DNA of 64,000 nt from Nocardia uniformis NBRC 13702 (GTDB lineage: Bacteria; Actinomycetota; Actinomycetes; Mycobacteriales; Mycobacteriaceae): positions 62,001 to 126,000 of the forward strand of contig NZ_BDCE01000019.1 in assembly GCF_001613345.1 (NCBI RefSeq), read 5' to 3'. The notes under the pieces are model-generated. The model saw only the letters and a list, made by a program, of their open reading frames with translations. It was not told the origin of the DNA and ran no database searches. The position numbers were made by a program, and so were the translations under genes. Of this stretch, positions 8,700 through 16,971 are shown piece after piece (the first letter of the stretch is position 1; each line of letters opens with the position of its first letter).

Positions 8700-9770
8700 T
8701 CAGTAATTGTCCGGGGGCAGATCCCAACCCGGCGTCATTCCGCCGGGGCCGGAGGATCCACCGCGTTCCGTCGGTCCACCGGGGCCGGATTGCCCCATCG
8801 ACCCGCCGGAACCCGACTGCCCGCCACCGCGGCCGGGCTGTTCGGATCGCTGGGTGTATCCCGGCGCAGAACCGGAACCCGGTTGTACCCCACCGTATCC
8901 CGGTTGCGCCCCACCGTATCCCGGCTGTGCGCCACCGTATTGCCCGCCGTGCCCCGGGCCGGCCGCCACCGGCTGATCGGCCCACTTTCCGGGCGGTTGC
9001 TGCTGACCGCGCATAGCCTGCTGCTGTGCGGACTCACGCTGACGAGCGGCGTCCTCACGACCCCGCTGATATGCCTGCGCATGCCCCTTGATCTCGGGCA
9101 TCTCACCCTCGAGGGCATTGAGCCAGCGGTCCCAGCGAGCCTGCATGGGCCGCACCAGACCACCGCCGAAGCCGATGACCAGCACGCCGCCGATGGTGGC
9201 GAGCACGGTAATGAGGATCGGCATGGTGACCGAGGTAGCGACGCCGATCTGATTGAGCGCCGCGATAATGCCTATGCCCCAAACGAATACGGAGGCGAAC
9301 CGGCCGAGCATCCGGCCGTATTCGAGACCGCTGAGCATATTCGAGACCAGATCCATCACCGCGTGGGCGATCGCGCCCGCGATACACACGATGACAATCG
9401 CGACCGCCGCGCGCGGCAGCCAGGCCACGATCCCGTTGAGCATGGTGCTCACCGGATTCGGTCCGAAGACGCCGAAGCCCAGTTGCAGGGTGATCAGCAA
9501 GATCGCGTAGTAGGCCAGCTTCCCGAGAATCCCGGTGGCGTCGTAGTCGCTATTGGCGAGCATGGCCTTGATGCCACCGCGCTCCACCATGCGGTCGAAG
9601 CCGATGCGGTGCAGTATTCGCACCACCAGGCTCGCGACCACCTTCGCCACTATCCAACCGACGATGAGGATGACCAGGAAGCCGAGCAGTTTGGGCACGA
9701 ACGTGGCAATAGAACTCCAGGCGTCCGAAAGCCCTGTCTGGATATCGATAGCCAAACTGGAGGTGTTCAT
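8700..9770 (-). CDS. Mechanosensitive-channel-like membrane protein with Gly/Pro/Gln-rich tail
   Basis: 356 residues from the ATG at 9770 (MNTSSLAID), preceded by GAAGGGACGGGG; the frame is open further upstream but without a better start. Hydrophobic segments with small conserved-helix repeats (LLGFLVILIVGWIVAKVV; a repeated version around GIVAWLPRAAVAIVIVCIAGAI) match the TM-helix repeat proteins related to small-conductance channels (CmpX type). After about residue 220 comes a charged linker and a disordered cytoplasmic tail with several GYGGAQPGYGG repeats. Role inferred: osmotic or membrane-tension response. It has no MscS beta domain that I can see, so channel activity is not certain. 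Confidence 0.75.
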   Translation of the reverse strand: MNTSSLAIDIQTGLSDAWSSIATFVPKLLGFLVILIVGWIVAKVVASLVVRILHRIGFDRMVERGGIKAMLANSDYDATGILGKLAYYAILLITLQLGFGVFGPNPVSTMLNGIVAWLPRAAVAIVIVCIAGAIAHAVMDLVSNMLSGLEYGRMLGRFASVFVWGIGIIAALNQIGVATSVTMPILITVLATIGGVLVIGFGGGLVRPMQARWDRWLNALEGEMPEIKGHAQAYQRGREDAARQRESAQQQAMRGQQQPPGKWADQPVAAGPGHGGQYGGAQPGYGGAQPGYGGVQPGSGSAPGYTQRSEQPGRGGGQSGSGGSMGQSGPGGPTERGGSSGPGGMTPGWDLPPDNY

Positions 9771-9913
9771 GAACCCCGTCCCTTCGCTATCCGTTCCAGC
9801 CGGGTTGCCAGAACTAGCTCCACAGGCGGTTATACCCCCTAGAAGAACACCCCAATTGGCAGTTTGCGAAAAAGTTGCCAATTAGGGTGTCCGGGCGCCT
9901 GTGGGACGCGAGA

Positions 9914-10543
9914 TCAGTACGCGCCGAAGACGTTGTCCATCGAGCCGTAGCGGTGCGCCGCGTAGTTGCAGGCCGCCACGATATTGGCGACCGGATCCCA
10001 CACATCGAACGGCGTGCCCTCCACGTGGTAGGCAGCGAAGGTCGGGTCGATCACCTGGAGCAGGCCCTTGGACGGAATGCCCATGGCCGCATTGGAGTCG
10101 TACAGGTTGATGGCCGCCGGGTTGCCGCTCGACTCGCGGATGATGTTGCGGAAGATGCCGTCGTAGCTGCCGGGGATGCCCTTGGCATGCATGATGTCCA
10201 GCGCCTGGCGGATCCAACCGTCGAGGTTGTTCTCATACGCCGGGGCGGGAGCCGGCGCGGGCGCGGGGGCCGGGGCCGGAAGTTCGGGGGCGGGCATTGC
10301 CGCGGGAGCCGTATCGGGCAGCGCCTCGGCGGCCGGAGCAGCGGCCGCGGCAGGGGCGGCGGCGGCGAGGGTCTCGGCCAGGGCGACCTTCTGGACCTCA
10401 CCGGGGGTGGCGTTACCGCCAGCGGTAGCGATGGCGCCGAAAACGCCGACCGCGAGCACAGCGGCGCTGGCGGTACGGGCGGCGGCAACCACCTTGCTAC
10501 GTTTATGGGGACAGTTCAGTGCGTTCAGGGTTCTTGTGGGCAT
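9914..10543 (-). CDS. Secreted SLT-type lytic transglycosylase
   Basis: 209 residues from the ATG at 10543. A basic N-terminus (NCPHKRSK) and the hydrophobic VLAVGVFGAIATAGG form a Sec signal. An Ala/Pro-rich linker (about residues 55-105) leads to a soluble-lytic-transglycosylase domain: IIRESSGNPAAINLYDSN contains the catalytic Glu, and SKGLLQVIDPTFAAY is the family's G-L-x-Q motif. It would cleave the glycan backbone of peptidoglycan outside the membrane. The long leader in front can fold like a c-di-AMP riboswitch, a known arrangement for actinobacterial wall-lytic genes, and four 11-bp repeats lie further upstream. Confidence 0.9.
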   Translation of the reverse strand: MPTRTLNALNCPHKRSKVVAAARTASAAVLAVGVFGAIATAGGNATPGEVQKVALAETLAAAAPAAAAAPAAEALPDTAPAAMPAPELPAPAPAPAPAPAPAYENNLDGWIRQALDIMHAKGIPGSYDGIFRNIIRESSGNPAAINLYDSNAAMGIPSKGLLQVIDPTFAAYHVEGTPFDVWDPVANIVAACNYAAHRYGSMDNVFGAY

Positions 10544-10551
10544 GGCGAAGT

Positions 10552-10703
10552 AGGATTCCTTGTCGGTCTCGGCCGTCGCTTGGCCTGGAGGACAGCGCTG
10601 AAGTACGCGAGCGCCGGGAGGCGCCCGCTGTGCGCTATCGGTTTGTGGATGCGGGGCTGCATTCAAACCCGTTACGGGCGAAGAGGATTCAATCCCTAGC
10701 AGC
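10552..10703 (-). promoter_or_regulatory. Candidate c-di-AMP riboswitch (ydaO/yuaA type) in the transglycosylase leader
   Basis: In the minus-strand leader, GGGATT near the 5' end (10691-10696) can pair with AATCCT near the 3' end (10552-10557), closing a domain of about 150 nucleotides nine bases before the start codon. Between them are a hairpin CGCCCGTAACGGG followed by TTGAATGCAG, and a 3' part with CAGCGCTGTCCTCC and CCGACAAGGAATCC, which resemble segments of ydaO-type riboswitches as I remember them. The gene class (secreted wall hydrolase) is the classical actinobacterial target. No covariance model was run. Confidence 0.5.
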
Positions 10704-10862
10704 GCGCGAGGTGCACTTGCCTACGCGACGTGAACGGCCAATGTGGCCGCGATGCCTCCCGGCACCGGCGTCGTCATCGTTTTCCGCATCAGCGTTCAAA
10801 CTCCTCGCGCCAATCAGACTTGCGGTCTGTTTCTTGCAAGGTCACAGCTTGATTGCGTTACA

Positions 10863-10900
10863 TGAACGCCGCCTGAACTACAGTTGAACCACAGGTGAAC
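10863..10900 (-). promoter_or_regulatory. Four direct repeats with 11-bp spacing (PHO-box-like)
   Basis: Read on the minus strand, GTTCA occurs four times at exactly 11-bp intervals (10896-10900, 10885-10889, 10874-10878, 10863-10867); the first unit is a full GTTCACC. This is the architecture of Streptomyces PhoP / mycobacterial RegX3 sites. It lies about 320 bases before the transglycosylase start and 160 upstream of the structured leader. The rest of the 10704-11137 region shows no gene. Confidence 0.5.
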
Positions 10901-11137
10901 CTCACCAATGTAAGTTTCGCTCACCTGGTCGAATTCCAGCCCTGACCTGGCCATTCTGTTCCAAACTGAAAGTGATGCAGCTCACTCAAAAAGTTACCGT
11001 ATCTTGCTCGACAAGGTCGAATTTGACCATTTATCGGCGTGTCGCAATCGATTGGCTAACGGTTTGGGGCGTCCCACGCCCCCCGTCGTGACCACATTAC
11101 CGGCGGTCAGCGGCATGGATTCGGACCGCCGCGGCGC

Positions 11138-12283
11138 TCAAGGGGTAACCGGCACCAGCTCGGCATCGACTCGCGGAACCGCGCGTGCGCGGCCGAATTG
11201 TCGGCGCAGAGCGCGCATGATCAGAGGAAGCAGCAGCACCATCAGCAGTAGGCGGATGCTCTGCACGCTCGTAATGAGGGGCATATTGGCATCCATACCC
11301 TCGGCGGTGGCCAGAACGGCATTGATTCCACCGGGGGTGGTGGCCAGATACAGGTCGGACAGTTCCAGGTCCACCAGCAGGGTCAACCCCAGGGCCAGTG
11401 CCGCGACCAGGCTGGAGAGCGCCACGATAGCGGCGGTCATGCCCGGGATCATGCGAGCCATCTCCACCACCACGCTGCGGGTGAACCGGGTACCGACCTC
11501 GAAACCGATGAGCACGAACAGCAATTCCTTCAACAGGTTGGTCGGCGCGTAGCCGTGGCTGACACCGAACGCCGTGAGCAGCGCGGTGAGCACCATCGGG
11601 CCGATGAGTGCGGGACTCGGCAGGCGCAGCCGTCGACCGACGCGAATACCGATGAGGCACAGCACAATCGCGATCGACAGCCCGGCAACCTGATCGCCGC
11701 GACCGACGAGCATCCAGTGCGGCAGATCGGGATTGGTGACCGAACCGCCCAATGTGGCTGCGCCGTAGTCTTTCCGGTCACCGTCATCGAGTATCGCCGC
11801 CAGGGCGGGCGCACTCAATGCCACCATGGCCACCCGCAGATACTGCATGAACGCCACCCGCCGCGGGTCGGCCTCGAGCTCATCGGCCACCGCCACCACC
11901 GCCGCCGATCCACCCGCCAACAGTCCGAGCGTGGCAGTCGGCAACTCCACCTTGGCAATTCGCGCGAATACCACCGCGATTCCGATACTCACCAGCACCG
12001 TCGCGGCGGTCACCACCAAAACCGGCAGCAGCTCCCACCCGATCGTGGACAGTAGCGACACCTCGAGATAGCTACCCATGAGCACACCGAGCATGGCCTG
12101 CACCCCGAGCGACACCTCACGCGGCAGCGGCGCGGGTAGCCACCTCATCATCGCCAACCCCGCCCCGGCCACGATCGCCACCACCATCTGCGGTGCGGGA
12201 AATCGGGTGCGCTCCAGCAGTTCCGCGATACCGAGCACCACGACGAGGAGCGCCGCCCACGAGACCACCTGCCACCGGTTCAT
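11138..12283 (-). CDS. AbrB-family membrane protein (ammonia monooxygenase-like duplicated domain)
   Basis: 381 residues, very hydrophobic, about ten membrane helices arranged as two related halves. Repeated features such as FPAPQMVVAIVAGAGLAMM and LPSPALIGPMVLTALLTAFGV, and the glycine-rich GLLAGGSAAVVAVADELEADPRRVAFMQYLRVAMV, match the membrane AbrB duplication family (PF05145), sometimes annotated as putative ammonia monooxygenase. Function is not established and the DNA-binding AbrB of Bacillus is unrelated. It is monocistronic. Confidence 0.82.
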   Translation of the reverse strand: MNRWQVVSWAALLVVVLGIAELLERTRFPAPQMVVAIVAGAGLAMMRWLPAPLPREVSLGVQAMLGVLMGSYLEVSLLSTIGWELLPVLVVTAATVLVSIGIAVVFARIAKVELPTATLGLLAGGSAAVVAVADELEADPRRVAFMQYLRVAMVALSAPALAAILDDGDRKDYGAATLGGSVTNPDLPHWMLVGRGDQVAGLSIAIVLCLIGIRVGRRLRLPSPALIGPMVLTALLTAFGVSHGYAPTNLLKELLFVLIGFEVGTRFTRSVVVEMARMIPGMTAAIVALSSLVAALALGLTLLVDLELSDLYLATTPGGINAVLATAEGMDANMPLITSVQSIRLLLMVLLLPLIMRALRRQFGRARAVPRVDAELVPVTP

Positions 12284-12502
12284 GCCAGTTGATCGTTCTC
12301 GCCGAGTATGAACGGGCAGTTAAAAGCCAGTTATCGTGGCGGACACGCCGTAGTGATTCCCACCGCACTGTGGGTACGGCTGTCTGGCGGGTCATCGCGG
12401 CACGACTGCCGTCATAACCGCGGCCGGATCACCGTCGTCATTGCGTGCCGGGCGGCCGCTCAGCGGGCGACCGGATGAACCGCAAGTTTCGTGAAGAACC
12501 AC

Positions 12503-12595
12503 CCGTCATCCCGGCGCGCTTGTTGGCCGGGATCCAGACTGCGCGGCACCCATTCGAGTGTGGATTCCGGCCAAAAGCACGCCGGAATGACGGGG
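12503..12595. repeat. Dispersed inverted-repeat element, copy 5 (full)
   Basis: First arm CCGTCATCCCGGCGCGC...GGCCGGGATCCA (12503-12536), a spacer of about 22 bases, then the opposite arm GTGGATTCCGGCC/AAAAGCACGCCGGAATGACG (12559-12592). This is one of the clearest two-armed copies, about 93 bases. It sits in the 390-base gap between cbs and the AbrB gene, which otherwise holds only the hairpin below. Confidence 0.9.
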
Positions 12596-12617
12596 AGACA
12601 ATGCGGGCTAGCAACAC

Positions 12618-12654
12618 AGTGCCGCGCCTGAAAGTAGGCGCGGCACTGACGTTT
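12618..12654. terminator. Hairpin downstream of cbs
   Basis: A 12-bp perfect stem (12618-12629 with 12636-12647) with a GAAAGT loop, followed on the plus strand by GACGTTTT. It lies 23 bases beyond the cbs stop and probably ends cbs transcription, although the T-run is on the other strand. Confidence 0.65.
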
Positions 12655-12676
12655 TCAGCTCACTTCGGATTCAGCC

Positions 12677-14068
12677 TCAGTGGCCGAGGGCTCCCGTGCT
12701 CAGGAAGCCCAGCAGGTCGTGGCGGGTGATGACGCCGACCGGCTTGCCGTCCTCGACGACCATGAGGGCGTCGGTGCTCTCCAGGGCCTTGGTGGCCGAG
12801 GAGACCGGTTCGCCGGAGCCGATAAGAGGGAAGGCGGGGCTCATATGCTGTTTCACCGAATCGGTGAGGTGGGCGCGGCCCTCGAAGACCGCGGAGAGCA
12901 GGTCGCGCTCGGTGACGCTGCCCGCGACCTCGCCCGCCATGACGGGGGGTTCCGCGCCGACGACCGGCATCTGGGAGACGCCGTACTCCCGCAGGATCTC
13001 GATGGCGTCGCGCAGGGTTTCCTGCGGATGGGTGTGCACCAGGTCCGGGAGTGCGCCGGACTTGCCGCGCAGCACATCGCCGACGAGGGGCTCTTCGGTG
13101 GAGCCGTCGAGGCGGCTCCGCAGGAAGCCGTAGGACTGCATCCACTGATCGTTGAAGATCTTGGACAGGTAGCCGCGGCCACCGTCGGGCAGCAGCACCA
13201 CGACCACGGCGTCGGGATCGCGCTCGGCGACCTTCAGGGCCGCGACCGCGGCCATACCGCAGGAACCGCCGACGAGCAGGCCCTCTTCCCGGGCGAGGCG
13301 ACGGGTCATCTCGAAGGAATCGGCATCGGAGACGGCGATGATCTCATCGGGGATGGCCGCGTCGTAGGCGCTGGGCCAGAAATCCTCGCCGACGCCCTCG
13401 ACCAGGTACGGCCGTCCGGTGCCGCCGGAGTAGACCGAGCCCTCGGGATCCGCGCCGATGATCTTCACCTTGCCGCCGGAGACCTCCTTGAGGTACTTGC
13501 CGGTGCCGGAAATGGTGCCGCCGGTGCCGACGCCCGCCACGAAGTGGGTGACCTTGCCGTCGGTATCGGCCCAGATTTCCGGACCGGTGGTCTCATAGTG
13601 CGACTCGGGGCCGCCGGGGTTGGAGTACTGGTCCGGCTTCCACGCGCCCGGGATTTCCCGCACCAGGCGGTCGGAGACGTTGTAGTAGCTGGTCGGATCC
13701 TCCGGCGCGACGGCGGTCGGGCAGACCACGACCTCGGCGCCGTAGGCGCGCAAAACGTTGCGCTTGTCCTCGCTGACCTTGTCGGGGCAGACGAAGACGC
13801 ATTTGTAACCGCGCTGCTGCGCGACCAGCGCCAGACCCACACCGGTATTACCGGAGGTCGGCTCGACAATGGTGCCGCCCGGCTTCAGCAATCCGGCTTC
13901 CTCGGCGGCGTCGATCATCTTGACGGCGATACGGTCCTTGGAACTTCCGCCGGGATTGAGGTATTCGACCTTCGCCGCCACCAGTCCCGAGTTCGGACCC
14001 ACCACGGAGTTCAGCCGGACCAGTGGGGTGTTGCCGATCAGATCGACGACATGGTTAGCGATGCGCAT
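12677..14068 (-). CDS. cbs: Cystathionine beta-synthase
   Basis: 463 residues from the ATG at 14068 (MRIANHVVDLIGNTPLVRL); the frame is open for 500 bases further upstream, but that part overlaps the divergent secreted-protein gene and has no similarity. It condenses serine (or an activated serine) with homocysteine to cystathionine. NPGGSSKDR holds the PLP lysine, TSGNTGVGLA the phosphate-binding loop, and GTGGTISGTGKYLKE is family-typical. Two C-terminal CBS domains (about residues 335-460), including SVTERDLLSAVF and VGVITRHDLLGFL, are present as in mycobacterial Cbs. Cytoplasmic; pairs functionally with metB. Confidence 0.94.
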   Translation of the reverse strand: MRIANHVVDLIGNTPLVRLNSVVGPNSGLVAAKVEYLNPGGSSKDRIAVKMIDAAEEAGLLKPGGTIVEPTSGNTGVGLALVAQQRGYKCVFVCPDKVSEDKRNVLRAYGAEVVVCPTAVAPEDPTSYYNVSDRLVREIPGAWKPDQYSNPGGPESHYETTGPEIWADTDGKVTHFVAGVGTGGTISGTGKYLKEVSGGKVKIIGADPEGSVYSGGTGRPYLVEGVGEDFWPSAYDAAIPDEIIAVSDADSFEMTRRLAREEGLLVGGSCGMAAVAALKVAERDPDAVVVVLLPDGGRGYLSKIFNDQWMQSYGFLRSRLDGSTEEPLVGDVLRGKSGALPDLVHTHPQETLRDAIEILREYGVSQMPVVGAEPPVMAGEVAGSVTERDLLSAVFEGRAHLTDSVKQHMSPAFPLIGSGEPVSSATKALESTDALMVVEDGKPVGVITRHDLLGFLSTGALGH

Positions 14069-14149
14069 ACCCCCCATCGTTGCAGAAAGGAGATCCGGGC
14101 CTTCGCGCACGTCGGGCCCGCGGCGATTGCGGGCCACTACCCTCGAGGC

Positions 14150-14644
14150 ATGAGGTCGCCGTCGAGCGTTCGCATCCCCGCCTTGCTCGTAAGTCTCGCC
14201 GCCGCCGCGGTGGTCGTCGCGGCCGCACCCGCCTCCGCGCAGACCGTTGAATTCCCGCAGGTACCAAGCCTTATGCGCAACGGTTACTGCGGGGGCAGCA
14301 TTCGCACCTGGGCCGAGACCGGTAAGGAATTCCCGGGGCGGGCCATCTTCAATGTGCAAGCGCTGCCCATCGCCGGAGTGGGTCCGGGCCCCTATTCGTT
14401 CGCGCCGCTGTGCGAGACGGTCACCACGGTCGCCTGGCGAAATATGGATACCGGTGCGGTCGGCGAATATCGAGTGACCGTGGTGGCGGGTATCTACGGC
14501 AGCATCCAGTACGCGTTGTTCCAGGACACCGGGCCGGGCCGCATCGACGTCACGGTCTACACGGATATGCCGAATGTGCCGCAACGCGGGAGCTTCACGG
14601 TGGCCGATGCACCGGAACCGGCGCCCGCCGAAGCAGTCGACTGA
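14150..14644 (+). CDS. Secreted protein of unknown function
   Basis: 164 residues. The first 31 form a Sec signal (RIPALLVSLAAAAVVVAA, cleavage likely after ASA). The mature part has two cysteines (NGYCGGS and APLCETV) that may form a disulfide, and a beta-rich composition ending in VTVYTDMPNVPQRGSF. It is divergent from cbs by 81 bases and precedes a thiolase; in M. tuberculosis an exported protein also lies between cbs and fadA3. No domain recognised. Confidence 0.8.
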   Translation: MRSPSSVRIPALLVSLAAAAVVVAAAPASAQTVEFPQVPSLMRNGYCGGSIRTWAETGKEFPGRAIFNVQALPIAGVGPGPYSFAPLCETVTTVAWRNMDTGAVGEYRVTVVAGIYGSIQYALFQDTGPGRIDVTVYTDMPNVPQRGSFTVADAPEPAPAEAVD

Positions 14645-14777
14645 ACCGCCGAAACAGCTGCCCAGTGAGAAATCCCACCGTCACTGCCTGGGATACCGGC
14701 ATACCGGATGTTTCCCCGCTCACACGGCCGTCGTAGATTCGAAGTGGTTCTTCACCCCCTGCAAATAAGGAGTCCTC

Positions 14778-15995
14778 ATGGCAGAGGCCGTCATCGTTTC
14801 GTATGCCCGTTCGCCGATCGGCCGCGCCGGCAAGGGTTCGTTGGTGAGCATGCGACCCGACGACCTCGCGGCTCAGATGGTGCGTGCGGCGCTGGACAAG
14901 GTGCCTTCGCTCGCCCCGTCCGATATCGACGACCTGATGCTGGGCAATGGTCAGCCCGCCGGCGAGGCCGGCTTCAATATGGCTCGCGCGGTGGCCGTGC
15001 AGCTGGGCTACGACTTCATGCCCGGTGTCACCCTCAACCGCTACTGCTCCTCCTCGCTGCAGACCACCCGGATGGCCTTCCACGCCATCAAGGCGGGCGA
15101 GGGTGACGCGTTCATCTCCGCCGGTGTGGAGACGGTTTCGCGCTTCCCGAAGGGCACCGCCGACGGCTGGCCCGACACCCACAACCCGATGTTCGCCGAG
15201 GCCGAGGCCCGTACCGCGGCCACCGCGCAGTCGAACGCCACCTGGACCGACCCGCGCGAGAACGACATCCTGCCGGACGTCTACATCGCCATGGGCCAGA
15301 CCGCGGAGAATGTCGCCACCTTCACCGGTATCTCCCGCGAGGACCAGGACCACTGGGCCGTGCGTTCGCAGAACCGGGCCGAAGAGGCCATCGAGTCGGG
15401 CTTCTTCGAGCGGGAGATCACCCCCGTCACGCTGCCCGACGGCACCGTTGTCAGCACCGACGACGGCCCGCGCGCCGGCACCACCTACGAGAAGATCTCG
15501 CAGCTGAAGCCGGTCTTCCGTCCCGACGGCACCATTACCGCCGGTAACGCCTGTCCGCTCAATGACGGCGCGGCCGCACTGGTCATCATGAGCGACACCA
15601 AGGCCAAGGCGCTGGGCCTGACCCCCCTTGCCCGCATTGTGTCCACCGGTGTCTCCGGCCTGTCCCCCGAGGTCATGGGCCTCGGCCCGATCGAGGCGGT
15701 TCGCAAGGCCCTCGGCAATGCGAGTATGGCCATCGGCGACCTCGACCTCTACGAGATCAATGAGGCCTTCGCGGTGCAGGTGCTCGGCTCGGCCCGCGAG
15801 CTGAAGATGGACGAGGACAAGCTGAACGTGTCCGGCGGCGCGATCGCGCTGGGCCACCCGTTCGGTATGACCGGTGCCCGCATCACCGCGACGCTGATCA
15901 ACAACCTGCAGACCCAGGACAAGCAGTTCGGTCTGGAGACCATGTGTGTCGGTGGCGGCCAGGGCATGGCGATGGTCATCGAGCGCCTCAGCTGA
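14778..15995 (+). CDS. Thiolase (acetyl-CoA C-acetyltransferase), FadA3-like
   Basis: 405 residues, normal for degradative and biosynthetic thiolases. It catalyses thiolytic cleavage of 3-ketoacyl-CoA or its reverse. The nucleophilic cysteine is in NRYCSSSLQT (about residue 91), the second active-site elements are EINEAFAVQ, GGAIALGHPFGMTGAR (His) and MCVGGGQGMAM (second Cys). AAGGAG lies just before the ATG. Position beside cbs and an exported protein matches fadA3 of M. tuberculosis. Cytoplasmic; no beta-oxidation partner is adjacent. Confidence 0.93.
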   Translation: MAEAVIVSYARSPIGRAGKGSLVSMRPDDLAAQMVRAALDKVPSLAPSDIDDLMLGNGQPAGEAGFNMARAVAVQLGYDFMPGVTLNRYCSSSLQTTRMAFHAIKAGEGDAFISAGVETVSRFPKGTADGWPDTHNPMFAEAEARTAATAQSNATWTDPRENDILPDVYIAMGQTAENVATFTGISREDQDHWAVRSQNRAEEAIESGFFEREITPVTLPDGTVVSTDDGPRAGTTYEKISQLKPVFRPDGTITAGNACPLNDGAAALVIMSDTKAKALGLTPLARIVSTGVSGLSPEVMGLGPIEAVRKALGNASMAIGDLDLYEINEAFAVQVLGSARELKMDEDKLNVSGGAIALGHPFGMTGARITATLINNLQTQDKQFGLETMCVGGGQGMAMVIERLS

Positions 15996-16030
15996 GTCGC
16001 GGCATTTCCGCAGCCCGGCTGGGAAGCTGA

Positions 16031-16064
16031 TTGGGCCGCCCGACCTTACGGTCGGGCGGCCCAA
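16031..16064 (+). terminator. Thiolase terminator
   Basis: A perfect 15-bp GC-rich stem with a TTAC loop, 36 bases after the thiolase stop. There is no T-tract. Confidence 0.8.
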
Positions 16065-16187
16065 GTCGTTCGGCGGAAGAGCGGGGGCGTTGCCCCACAC
16101 CCGCTATTACCTGCTGAGTAATCGACTTCGAACGCGGGAATGGGAAGCATCAAGAGCAGCAGAGCAATTCCCACCGAGGAGTCACAG

Positions 16188-16526
16188 ATGCCCACCTACG
16201 CGGTCGCCTACATGTACGACGTCGACTTCAATGCCGAGCTCATCGAATACATCGAAAAGATCGACGAGACGCTCACGCCCTACGGCGGGAAGTTCCTCGC
16301 CCACGGTGGACGGCAGAAGGCTGCGGAAGGCCCCGCCAATGCCGCCGTCGTAATCCTGGAATTCCCCGAATACCAAACGGCCATGGACTGGTACCGCTCC
16401 CCCGCATACCAGGAGATCCTGCCGCTCCGAGTCGAGAACACCACCAGCGTCGCAATCCTCGCCGAGGGCTGCGGAGACGACCACAAGTCAGTCGACCTAT
16501 TGACGCAGTTCGGGATTCAGCGCTGA
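16188..16526 (+). CDS. DUF1330 family protein
   Basis: 112 residues from the ATG at 16188, with GAGGAG six bases before it. YAVAYMYDVDFNAELIEYIEKID, GGKFLAHGGRQ and AMDWYRSPAYQEILPLR are the DUF1330 signature of small dimeric ferredoxin-like alpha/beta-barrel proteins. No enzymatic role is established. It is monocistronic and cytoplasmic. Confidence 0.88.
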   Translation: MPTYAVAYMYDVDFNAELIEYIEKIDETLTPYGGKFLAHGGRQKAAEGPANAAVVILEFPEYQTAMDWYRSPAYQEILPLRVENTTSVAILAEGCGDDHKSVDLLTQFGIQR

Positions 16527-16569
16527 TTCCCGCTCCGCGGAGCGGACAGCGGACGGACACGACAGCGGA

Positions 16570-16591
16570 CGGGCACCGAACCCGGTGCCCG
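16570..16591 (+). terminator. Hairpin after the DUF1330 gene
   Basis: A 9-bp stem CGGGCACCG/CGGTGCCCG with an AACC loop, 43 bases after the stop. Likely terminator. Confidence 0.6.
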
Positions 16592-16701
16592 CCCGCTCAT
16601 TTCGTCCCGAGGGCGGTAGCCCTGATTTCCCCGACTCACCCCAGGGCTCCCAGCGAGTCCCACGTCCTACTGAGCTGGACGATATCGCCAGCCGACCCTG
16701 G

Positions 16702-16778
16702 CATCCCCGCGTGCTTTTGGCCGGAATCCACTACTCGTCGAAGGTGGATTCCGGCCAAAAGCACGCCGGAATGACGAG
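16702..16778. repeat. Dispersed inverted-repeat element, copy 6 (full)
   Basis: First arm CATCCCCGCGTGCTTTTGG...CCGGAATCCA, an 11-base spacer, then the opposite arm GTGGATTCCGGCC/AAAAGCACGCCGGAATGACG. The two arms are nearly perfect inverted copies and could form a long cruciform. The surrounding 445-base gap holds no gene that I can support. Confidence 0.9.
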
Positions 16779-16876
16779 GGGACGCGACATTACACGTTCA
16801 AGCTCCGTAAGACGCTAGGTCGAGGCTCCCGCCCCGACACGAGAACCAGCGCGAGTGCCGCACCGGCGAGAACGGC

Positions 16877-16912
16877 TCGGGGAGCCCGCCTCGTGTGAGG
16901 CGGACTCCCCGA
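16877..16912 (-). terminator. Terminator of the Bax-inhibitor-1 family gene
   Basis: A 16-base stem with one mismatch pair and a GTGT loop, 60 bases beyond the minus-strand stop at 16972. Confidence 0.65.
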
Positions 16913-16971
16913 GAGTCGTTTCGCTTATCGGGGTTCGGGGGCGAAGCCCCTGAGAGTCCCGAGAGTTGGCC

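Noticed and set aside
12677..14584. Longer reading of cbs beginning at 14584
   Set aside because: The extra 172 residues overlap the divergent secreted-protein gene and look like shadow translation; the ATG at 14068 gives the normal family N-terminus and length.
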